Source: Candidatus Cloacimonadota bacterium
Lineage (GTDB): Bacteria > Cloacimonadota > Cloacimonadia > Cloacimonadales > WRIO01
Assembly: GCA_009782695.1 (NCBI GenBank)
Contig: WRIO01000098.1
Coordinates: 1-5,429 of the forward strand
Reading direction: 5' to 3'
DNA length: 5,429 bases
The translations under genes and the position numbers were made by a program. Positions 1 through 4,679 of this stretch are shown here, piece by piece. The notes under the pieces were generated by a model. The model ran no database searches. It was not told where the DNA came from and was given only the letters and a program-made list of their open reading frames with translations. Position 1 is the stretch's first letter, and each line of letters starts with the position of its first letter.

Positions 1-766
1 CTAAATATTTCCGTCTGTCACTATCCTCATATAGCTTTGCAATTACAGAAGCCTGCTTTGTAGTCGGCGTGGACAAGCAGTAAAGTTTTCCTCTGACATA
101 AGTGTCCAATCTGTTTTTTATCAACGCTATTGGGTCGCCTTCGTCTCCCACAGACACAGGAAACCTATCTATCTCATCTGCTACCACAACAGGATAACCA
201 ATAGTGGAAAACGCATTTGGGCTGTTACTGCCCACCATTGTTGTCATTCCACCTGTATAAACCTTTTCCAAAATAGCATTGCCTGTCTTTTTGTTGATTT
301 TATTCTTTACCACTTCACACATTTCTATCGAAGGAGTTATGTTCGCCCTCGATAATTTCCTGCAAAGCTGTTCACTCGGCAAAAGATAAAGCATAGAACA
401 CGGATTTATGTGCATATTATAAAGCATCATATTTATGCCCGATTCAGTCGCTCCGAGCCGAGCTGACTTCATAAACACTATCTCTCTGTGCTTTCCTCTG
501 GGACTGAGTTCCTTCATTATTTCCACTAAATATGGAGTTCTGTTATTCCGCCAGGGACCTGGCTCTGCACTTCCACTACTACTTAATACACGATATTGCT
601 CTGCCCATTCTGATATATCTATCAGCGGAGTTGGTTGCAGAACATCAAACAAGCCCTCTGCAAAAGGATTTGTAGCAGTAACTTCTGACAAATCGTCTGA
701 CAATGTAGTCTGAACCTTTATTTGTAGCTCTGATATTGCTACTCTTAAATCATCCTGCCAGTTCAA
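1..766 (-). CDS. Phage terminase large subunit, GpA family (partial, N-terminal 255 codons)
   Basis: This is the ATPase/nuclease subunit of the DNA-packaging motor of a tailed phage. Only the N-terminal 255 codons are present; the reading frame is open at the left edge, so the C-terminal nuclease domain lies outside the window. Visible landmarks: EPGPWRNNRTPYL near residues 68-80, typical of the GpA entry region; a Walker A-like loop KSARLGATE at 100-108 directly after IVFM; a Walker B strand VVVADEIDRFP at 193-203, with the acidic pair D197/E198; and the coupling motif LSTPT at 231-235. The start is taken as TTG at 766-764. The frame has a TAA three codons upstream (only GAA, GGG and ATT lie between), and AGAAGGG sits about 4 nt before the TTG; no ATG precedes the conserved region. 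It follows terS on the same strand after a 77-nt gap. Family assignment is confident; the exact start is less so. Confidence 0.93.
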   Translation of the reverse strand, partial: MNWQDDLRVAISELQIKVQTTLSDDLSEVTATNPFAEGLFDVLQPTPLIDISEWAEQYRVLSSSGSAEPGPWRNNRTPYLVEIMKELSPRGKHREIVFMKSARLGATESGINMMLYNMHINPCSMLYLLPSEQLCRKLSRANITPSIEMCEVVKNKINKKTGNAILEKVYTGGMTTMVGSNSPNAFSTIGYPVVVADEIDRFPVSVGDEGDPIALIKNRLDTYVRGKLYCLSTPTTKQASVIAKLYEDSDRRKYL

Positions 767-843
767 AATCCCTTCTTATATTTTTTTCGTAGGGAAGGAT
801 AACCCAAGCCTTCCGCAATATTCGTCCGTAGGACACCGCTATA
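767..843 (-). other. terS-terL spacer with two hairpins
   Basis: Small and large terminase genes usually abut or overlap, but here 77 nt separate them. The spacer holds two inverted repeats: GTCC-gta-GGAC (824-834) and GGAAGG (793-798) with CCTTCC (809-814) around a 10-nt loop. A run of seven T on the plus strand (781-787) lies beside the second hairpin. On the minus strand this is a run of A, so it is not a classical terminator for terS. The spacer stays open in the terS frame for about 26 codons beyond the terS stop, which may be chance. It could be a translational control element for terL or a small interspersed repeat; no function is assigned. Confidence 0.5.
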
Positions 844-1398
844 TCACTCATATCCACAAGCACTCCTGATGTCCTTGATAAGCTCATTGCATTCTTTTTC
901 CAAAAATATCCTTATTTCTCTCTCTGTTTTCCCACGCATAGCATAAAGCAGTGGTGACAATCGGGAAGGCCAGTTATCTATCGTGGACTTTATGATGTTG
1001 CCAAGCTCTGCACCTTGGCTTTTTACTAATGACTTCGCTATCAGCTCGCCTACTCGTAGCTTGTATTTTACTTCGTTGTCCTTCGCTTTTATCGTGTCAT
1101 TTATGATTTTTATCTTTAAATAATCGTTTGTGTCATAAGTGCTGTCGCCATTTGCTGTCTTTGGCGGTCTGCCACCTTGCAGGCTCTTTGGCATTAGCTC
1201 GGCGTGGTTCTGCAGTTCTGCCACTGGCTGTCTCGTCTGATACTCTGCCACCACTACATCCACATCAAATAAGTTGTGTCCTTGCGGATTTACACCAGCA
1301 ATAGAGAAATCACCCTCCCGCACAGCCTTCGCAAATGCAGAAGGTGTCATATCCAAAATCCTCGCCATCTCATTGTTTTTTACTAAATTATTCGCCAT
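844..1398 (-). CDS. Phage terminase small subunit, Nu1-like DNA-recognition protein
   Basis: This 184-residue protein would recognise the packaging site on phage DNA and hand it to the large subunit. Residues about 5-55 look like a Nu1-type winged helix-turn-helix: a helix pair (NNEMARILDMTPSAFAKAV), then a short wing with HNLFDVDVVVAEY. A GGRPPK stretch at 75-80 resembles an AT-hook core. Residues 93-125 form a charged helix (DYLKIKIINDTIKAKDNEVK) of the kind that follows the DNA-binding domain in this family and mediates oligomerisation. The C-terminal part (about 126-184) is the likely contact region for the large subunit. The ATG at 1398 is supported by an in-frame TAG four codons upstream; the nearest Shine-Dalgarno-like AGGA is about 10 nt away, a long spacing. 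Its partner terL lies immediately downstream. The family call comes from size, domain order and neighbour, not from a database search. Confidence 0.87.
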   Translation of the reverse strand: MANNLVKNNEMARILDMTPSAFAKAVREGDFSIAGVNPQGHNLFDVDVVVAEYQTRQPVAELQNHAELMPKSLQGGRPPKTANGDSTYDTNDYLKIKIINDTIKAKDNEVKYKLRVGELIAKSLVKSQGAELGNIIKSTIDNWPSRLSPLLYAMRGKTEREIRIFLEKECNELIKDIRSACGYE

Positions 1399-1438
1399 AA
1401 CACCATTTTCCTATCTGCTACATTTTTGGCAACAAAAC

Positions 1439-1453
1439 AATTGTCCGACAATT
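1439..1453. promoter_or_regulatory. 15-bp palindrome upstream of terS (candidate operator)
   Basis: AATTGTC-C-GACAATT is a perfect palindrome with 7-bp arms around one central base. It begins 40 bp upstream of the terS start codon, where an operator for leftward transcription of the packaging genes would sit. I could not place a convincing -35/-10 pair around it, so the operator role is inference. Confidence 0.5.
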
Positions 1454-1496
1454 TTAAGGTTAGGTGGCAAGCAGTAAAAAATCAAAGCCAGCCGTT

Positions 1497-1555
1497 TGGT
1501 GCGATTTTTTTATCAAGACGATATGTTACTCGGCAAAAAATATTAAATCGCACCA
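1497..1555. repeat. 11-bp inverted repeat with 37-nt spacer
   Basis: TGGTGCGATTT at 1497-1507 is the exact reverse complement of AAATCGCACCA at 1545-1555. The arms contain GGTGCGAT, close to the GGTGCAT core of the repeat cluster further right. The element lies about 100-160 bp upstream of terS. It could be a paired protein-binding site, part of a packaging site, or a long hairpin in the transcript. T7 follows the left arm, but a 37-nt loop makes a terminator unlikely. Confidence 0.55.
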
Positions 1556-1585
1556 CGCCGCCATGATTTTCGATTTTCATTAACC

Positions 1586-1678
1586 CTAAAATAAAATGTA
1601 AATTTTTAAATCTTTCGCGCAGTCGAGCAAACGCCGTAAATTTTCCAAAAAAGAGAACCTAATTTTTCTGTATGACAT
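1586..1678 (-). CDS. Possible 30-residue basic microprotein
   Basis: A 30-codon frame starts at ATG 1678 with GGAG five nt upstream, a better ribosome site than most larger genes here have. The peptide begins MSYRKIRFSFLENLRRLL and ends in a hydrophobic KIYILF. It has seven Arg/Lys against three Asp/Glu and could form one amphipathic helix. The same frame extends upstream to an ATG at 1777, but that start falls inside the repeat cluster and has no ribosome site. I recognise no family. It points towards terS, so it could be a small phage protein or a leader, or it could be chance. No codon-bias or conservation evidence is available. Confidence 0.22.
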   Translation of the reverse strand: MSYRKIRFSFLENLRRLLDCAKDLKIYILF

Positions 1679-1701
1679 ATAAACTCCATTTCGTATGACA
1701 T
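1670..1701. repeat. Direct repeat GTATGACAT x2, 23-bp period
   Basis: GTATGACAT occurs at 1670-1678 and again at 1693-1701. On the minus strand each copy reads ATGTCATAC. The left copy contains the start codon of the possible microprotein; the right copy is 23 bp upstream and therefore out of frame. The spacing is about two helical turns, which would suit a dimeric binding protein, but a small chance duplication is possible. Confidence 0.4.
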
Positions 1702-1835
1702 TTTGTTTTGAGAAAATTATTATGTAGATAAGTTGGTTGATAGGTTGTAATGAAGGTGCATAGAAGGTGCATAGCAACGCCTAACTATTTATAATATAAA
1801 GAGATACTTATTTCTGTGGTCTTGGATTCAATTTA

Positions 1836-1857
1836 TAGTGACATTTTTAGTGACATT
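1836..1857. repeat. Direct repeat TAGTGACATT x2, 12-bp period
   Basis: TAGTGACATT is present at 1836-1845 and 1848-1857, separated by TT. It differs from the AGGTGCA unit but lies within that cluster and has the same 12-bp period as the tandem triplet at 2140-2175. It may be a binding site for a second protein or an accessory element of the same region. Confidence 0.5.
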
Positions 1858-1909
1858 GCATAATGCTATATAATATAGGCAGTTGTGAAATATACACTTT
1901 TGAAAATCC

Positions 1910-1965
1910 TATGCACCTTGCTCATTTTTCAGAGGTGCGTGGGAGGTGCATAAACAAGGTGCATA
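1910..1965. repeat. 11-bp inverted repeat made from two repeat units
   Basis: TATGCACCTTG (1910-1920) is the exact complement of CAAGGTGCATA (1955-1965). The 34-nt interval holds one exact forward core (1944) and one near-copy (1933). The two outer copies could pair in single-stranded DNA or RNA, or bind two protein subunits across a loop. Confidence 0.6.
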
Positions 1966-2139
1966 CCGCACCGTCAGTGGCTTTCGGGCATTTTTCAATG
2001 CACCTTGCACCTATCCCCCCCCTTTACAAATAATCAATCCCCCAATTTCCCCCTTATTTTTTTATCTACTATAGGGGGAGGTGCATAAGGTGCATAGTAA
2101 AGTATATCTAACTGACTATAAATAAAAGATTTGGGTCGC

Positions 2140-2175
2140 CTATGCACCTTGCTATGCACCTTGCCATGCACCTTC
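2140..2175. repeat. Tandem triplet of a 12-bp repeat unit
   Basis: Three head-to-tail copies with strict 12-bp period: CTATGCACCTTG, CTATGCACCTTG and CCATGCACCTTC. The first two are identical; the third differs at two positions. This is the most regular part of the cluster and looks most like an iteron run. Confidence 0.8.
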
Positions 2176-2197
2176 GAAAAATAGGCAAGGTGCATGG
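2164..2197. repeat. Perfect 11-bp hairpin at the right end of the cluster
   Basis: CCATGCACCTT (2164-2174) pairs perfectly with AAGGTGCATGG (2187-2197) around a 12-nt loop. The right arm can instead pair with the neighbouring unit at 2152-2165 with one mismatch in 14, so two mutually exclusive folds are possible. Both arms share the C (rather than T) variant of the unit, which looks like matched change preserving the stem. Confidence 0.65.
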
Positions 2198-2276
2198 TCT
2201 GAAAAAATCTTTTAAAAACATAAAAAAAATATTATTTTAAAAATACCCCTTGACAAAAAAGGTGCTTTTTTAAAAA
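2198..2276. other. AT-rich tract adjoining the repeat cluster
   Basis: Almost all A/T from the end of the last repeat to about 2276, with several A- and T-runs and only short GC interruptions (ACCCC at 2245-2249, GGTGC at 2261-2265). No gene is seen. An AT-rich, easily melted stretch next to repeats is the usual plan of an iteron origin, but intrinsic curvature or plain intergenic composition would look the same. Confidence 0.4.
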
Positions 2277-2353
2277 TGGCGTCAGGTGTTAATTTACATC
2301 GAAAAAGTGTAAAAATGTAAGTGATTGATAAATTATATATTTAGATACATTTA

Positions 2354-2382
2354 TATTTACATCTACTATGAAATTAAGTCAA
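2354..2382 (-). promoter_or_regulatory. Candidate leftward promoter reading into the repeat region
   Basis: On the minus strand TTGACT (2382-2377) is followed after 17 nt by TAAATA (2359-2354). It lies just past the 3' end of the LPP20-like gene and would transcribe through the repeat cluster towards terS. The -10 box is only a fair match and the surrounding DNA is AT-rich, so chance is a real alternative. The rest of 2277-2441 shows no gene and no clear terminator; a 6-bp inverted repeat TTACAT/ATGTAA at 2294-2320 is the only other structure. Confidence 0.35.
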
Positions 2383-2441
2383 GAGTTTATTTTTTCCAGA
2401 GGATAATATGTAATAAATCTGTTTTTATATCATCAGCTACA

Positions 2442-3707
2442 CTATAAAGGCTTACATTTTGATAAAAACTCCCGAATGGCTGCTATTACTTTATTTATAT
2501 CCTGCTCTTTATTTGTATGCCATTTTAGATTGCAAGATTCTAGAAAAGCGTCCTGCTCTGTCAGTCCATACCCTTTGGAAAATTCATTTTGTTCAGAGGG
2601 AATGTAGTATTTATTATTGTTTATCACTATCTCATATCGCAATTCTGTAAAATATTCATTTATAGATAATTGTTTTGATCTAGAAATAACTTTCACAACT
2701 AAAGTGATATCGGGGGTTTTATTTATCTGAAAACCTTTTTCAATAAAGAAATTCTCAAAGGTGGTTTTGACGGTCGAATTTTGAGCGTCTATAAAGATAT
2801 TTACATTCCTATTCACATAAGGGGTAAAAGAATCATTGTGGTATATAAGCAAAGATTTCCGGGGTAAATATTGGAGTAGCTCATGACCTATGAATATCTC
2901 TACATCTCGTTGATAATCTACCAGAGTAGTCACCCTACCTTCTGCATTTGTGATATGCTTCTGCCCGCTGATATTTATAGGTAAGTTAGCACAGATTTGC
3001 CGAGAATTTTTGTCAAAAAATTGAAAACTGAAGTCGTTTGAAAACTTATTCTTATTACTTGCTTGCACTTCGATATTATTCGATATAGTATTTATATCTT
3101 TAAGATATACAGTATCATAATCCCTTTGAATATCGTGGGTTAAATATCTTTTTTCTTTTTCATATTTTGGATTTAAACGATGCACTCTCTCTATGCCGGC
3201 GATTAAATGTAAGTTTTTGATTGCATCCATTTCTTTTCGCCAGAACTCATTATACTGCCGATAAAAGCCCTCTACGTCAAAAAATAACTCTACCCATACC
3301 TTGTAGTTCTCTCCCTTTTTTGATAAGCTCTTTTCATAATAAAGGCTTTCTACCTTGACCCTGACATCGTGCTCGCTATCGATGATCACTTCAGACTCTA
3401 TATAAAATGATAAGTTTACATTTTTATCATTCTCAGCAGCAGTAGCTATCGATTTAGTGTGTGTGTTTATGGTCACTCCTAACTCCTGAGAAATCATCGA
3501 TTGTGCCTTTTGAAATGCACTTTCATAAGCCTCATCGAAACTGACATTGCTCTCTGCGAAACCTAGATAATGATTTATTACAGGTTTAGCCTTTGATTTT
3601 AGTTTTTTATCTCCATAGTGTTCTGTCTGTCCCAGAAGGCAGGGTATTACTACCCATATAGTTAAAAAAAATATTAAAAATGCTTTCTTGTTATAAATTG
3701 TTTTCAT
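2442..3707 (-). CDS. Secreted LPP20-like protein with Ig-like insertion
   Basis: 421 residues with an N-terminal signal peptide: basic MKTIYNKK, a hydrophobic core to about residue 22, then CLLG|Q, pointing to signal peptidase I cleavage near 26/27. Cys23 follows V-I-P, a poor lipobox, so a lipoprotein is less likely. Residues about 40-145 resemble the LPP20 domain: a helix with AYESAFQKAQSMISQELGV, an ESEVIIDSEHDVRVKVES strand pair, and a final YKVWVELFFDVEGF. Residues about 225-285 (PINISGQ, then TNAEGRVTTLVDYQRDVEIFI) look like an Ig-like or transthyretin-type beta sandwich. Residues about 300-415 form a second alpha/beta unit whose end (LTEQDAFLESCNLKW) echoes the first domain's helix. 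The ATG is chosen for the signal peptide; there is no evident Shine-Dalgarno. Likely acts in the periplasm or at the outer membrane; substrate unknown. The gene stands alone, divergent from adk. Confidence 0.72.
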   Translation of the reverse strand: MKTIYNKKAFLIFFLTIWVVIPCLLGQTEHYGDKKLKSKAKPVINHYLGFAESNVSFDEAYESAFQKAQSMISQELGVTINTHTKSIATAAENDKNVNLSFYIESEVIIDSEHDVRVKVESLYYEKSLSKKGENYKVWVELFFDVEGFYRQYNEFWRKEMDAIKNLHLIAGIERVHRLNPKYEKEKRYLTHDIQRDYDTVYLKDINTISNNIEVQASNKNKFSNDFSFQFFDKNSRQICANLPINISGQKHITNAEGRVTTLVDYQRDVEIFIGHELLQYLPRKSLLIYHNDSFTPYVNRNVNIFIDAQNSTVKTTFENFFIEKGFQINKTPDITLVVKVISRSKQLSINEYFTELRYEIVINNNKYYIPSEQNEFSKGYGLTEQDAFLESCNLKWHTNKEQDINKVIAAIREFLSKCKPL

Positions 3708-3966
3708 TTTGCCAATAAAAATAATCTATCTTTTTAGTCAAGGGTTTTCACTTTTTTGGTATTATAAGCGTCAAAAAAATAGGAATATCTGACGATGGTG
3801 TAAATCCTCTTGAAACCCTAGTAGCACCCTATCACTGTATAAATAGGTATGTTACTTCGGAATAAAAGAGGGACAATGTTTTATACTAATTATGGCATTT
3901 TACTGCTACAAATATTTCCATAGAGAAATTGGGCTAAGTATTATCGGAGGATTTGATAAATAACTC

Positions 3967-3994
3967 TTGACAGTTTTGTGTATTCTTTTAAAAT
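3967..3994 (+). promoter_or_regulatory. Strong sigma-70-type promoter for adk-rluD
   Basis: TTGACA (3967-3972) and TAAAAT (3989-3994) are separated by 16 bp, the best promoter in the window. Transcription would start near 4000-4002 and leave a leader of about 43 nt before the adk ATG. No other gene intervenes. Confidence 0.7.
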
Positions 3995-3999
3995 GGCAT

Positions 4000-4013
4000 C
4001 CTAAGAAATTAGG
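4000..4013 (+). promoter_or_regulatory. 5'-end stem-loop of the adk transcript
   Basis: CCTAA-GAAA-TTAGG is a 5-bp stem closed by a GNRA-type tetraloop, placed almost exactly at the predicted transcript start. Stem-loops at the extreme 5' end are known to protect mRNA from 5'-dependent decay; that role here is inference. It sits 30 nt before the start codon and does not cover the ribosome site. Confidence 0.4.
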
Positions 4014-4043
4014 TTAGAATACAGAAAGGTTGGGGGGATAAAA

Positions 4044-4673
4044 ATGATATATGTATTTTTAGGAATACAAGGTAGCGGTAAAGGGACACAAGCGAAACTA
4101 CTTAGCAATTTACTGGATTTAGAACACATCAGTTTGGGTGAGAAATTTAGGAAAGAAATAGGAAAACAAACCAAACTCGGTAAATCGGTTCGCGAATATA
4201 TTTCGAAGGGTATCTTAGTGCCCGATGATATAGTGCTGGAGCTGATCAAAGGTCAGTTTGCAGTTCGAGGTAATGGCTGTGTGTTTGACGGATTTCCACG
4301 AACGATATCTCAAGCAGCTTTTTTAGTGGAAAAATACGAAGTTGATAGAGTGCTTTATCTTGACCTCGATGACAGCATCGCACGAGAAAGAATGAGAGCC
4401 CGCAGGATATGTGACAAATGCAAAAGGGATTACAATCTCTTGTTTAATCCACCACATGTGACAGATACTTGCGATATTTGTAATGGTCATATCTCCCCGA
4501 GAGCAGATGATAAAGAAGAGTTGATCCAGAAGCGACTTGACCTATTCCACCAAGAGACAAAAGCCCTCATAGATTTTTTTATAAAGAAAAATCTTTTGTC
4601 CCGTGTAAATGCCATCGGTGAGACGCAGCTTATCCACAAAAAAATCCTAAAAGAGATTATTTTAAACAGTTAA
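4044..4673 (+). CDS. adk: Adenylate kinase with zinc-type LID
   Basis: Catalyses ATP + AMP = 2 ADP in the cytoplasm. At 209 residues it fits the long bacterial form. Landmarks: P-loop GIQGSGKGTQA at 7-17 with Lys13; AMP-site segment HISLGEKFR at 28-36 with Arg36; DGFPRT at 82-87; R116, R120 and R121 leading into the LID; a Cys4 LID with CDKC (123-126) and CDIC (143-146) that should bind structural zinc; SPRADD at 151-156; and KRL with Arg164. A departure from the family is Leu31 where ISTGD normally has Thr, with Glu33 for Asp. The ATG at 4044 sits six nt after a GGGGGG run that can act as a wobble-paired ribosome site. It has its own promoter and is followed 6 nt later by an RluD-type gene, not by the map/infA neighbours common elsewhere. 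Confidence 0.95.
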   Translation: MIYVFLGIQGSGKGTQAKLLSNLLDLEHISLGEKFRKEIGKQTKLGKSVREYISKGILVPDDIVLELIKGQFAVRGNGCVFDGFPRTISQAAFLVEKYEVDRVLYLDLDDSIARERMRARRICDKCKRDYNLLFNPPHVTDTCDICNGHISPRADDKEELIQKRLDLFHQETKALIDFFIKKNLLSRVNAIGETQLIHKKILKEIILNS

Positions 4674-4679
4674 ATTACT

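Larger units (their letters stand above)
1753..2197. repeat. Interspersed repeat cluster, unit AAGGTGCATAG, 13 exact cores
   Basis: The 7-bp core AGGTGCA is found seven times on the plus strand (1754, 1765, 1944, 1957, 2079, 2088, 2188). Its complement TGCACCT is found six times (1912, 1999, 2006, 2143, 2155, 2167). A near-copy, AGGTGCG, is at 1933. The fuller unit is AAGGTGCATAG, seen exactly at 1753-1763, 1764-1774 and 2087-2097, and as its complement at 1909-1919, 2140-2150 and 2152-2162. Spacings within pairs are 7, 9, 11, 12 or 13 bp, near one helical turn. The orientation order is two forward, one reverse, two forward, two reverse, two forward, three reverse, one forward. No coding frame runs through it. 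It resembles an iteron or multi-site protein-binding region, upstream of terS and next to an AT-rich tract. Which protein binds is unknown. Confidence 0.9.
3708..4043. other. Divergent spacer between the LPP20-like gene and adk
   Basis: 336 bp with no convincing gene. On the minus strand a perfect TATAAT (3766-3761) lies about 55 bp upstream of the LPP20-like start but has no good -35 at 16-18 bp. A TTGACT (3741-3736) closer in would give a nearly leaderless transcript with a poor -10. On the plus strand the strong adk promoter lies at the right end. Two tiny frames occur: 15 codons at 3876-3923 with GAGGG just upstream, and 23 codons at 3892-3963. They overlap in different frames and end before the adk promoter, so I do not call them genes. 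Confidence 0.5.

Noticed and set aside
435..713. Rightward 92-codon frame opposite the terminase large subunit
   Set aside because: It lies wholly antisense to a clearly recognisable GpA terminase reading frame and has no recognisable motif; the same applies to antisense frames at 1274-1477, 2459-2650, 4001-4249 and 4715-4936.
2015..2078. C-tracts (C8, C5, C5) as a G-quadruplex on the minus strand
   Set aside because: The loop between the C8 and the next tract is about 16 nt and a fourth tract must be borrowed from the C8 run. The G5 at 2074-2078 pairs equally well with the C5 at 2049-2053. Too weak to call.
1753..2197. Repeat cluster as a CRISPR array
   Set aside because: Units are about 11 bp, occur in both orientations and at irregular distances, with no constant-length unique spacers and no cas genes.
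2255..2271. AAAAAAGGTGCTTTTTT as an intrinsic terminator
   Set aside because: The stem would be only A-T pairs around a GGTGC loop, with no GC-rich stem; it is better seen as part of the AT-rich tract.
2250..2276. TTGACA at 2250 as a rightward promoter
   Set aside because: The only -10-like TAAAAA is at 15-bp spacing, and it would read antisense into the LPP20-like gene with no rightward gene to serve.
2442..3707. LPP20-like protein as a lipoprotein anchored at Cys23
   Set aside because: The residues before Cys23 are V-I-P; proline just before the cysteine does not fit a lipobox, and LLG|Q a few residues later is a reasonable signal peptidase I site.
3876..3963. Two tiny frames (15 and 23 codons) upstream of adk as leader peptides
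   Set aside because: They overlap in different frames, end upstream of the strong adk promoter, and show no attenuator-like structure; only the shorter has a ribosome site.
4630..4638. TTATCCACA, a perfect DnaA-box match
   Set aside because: It is a single copy inside the adk coding sequence, encoding part of LIHK. One such 9-mer in a window of this size is not surprising, and no companion boxes surround it.
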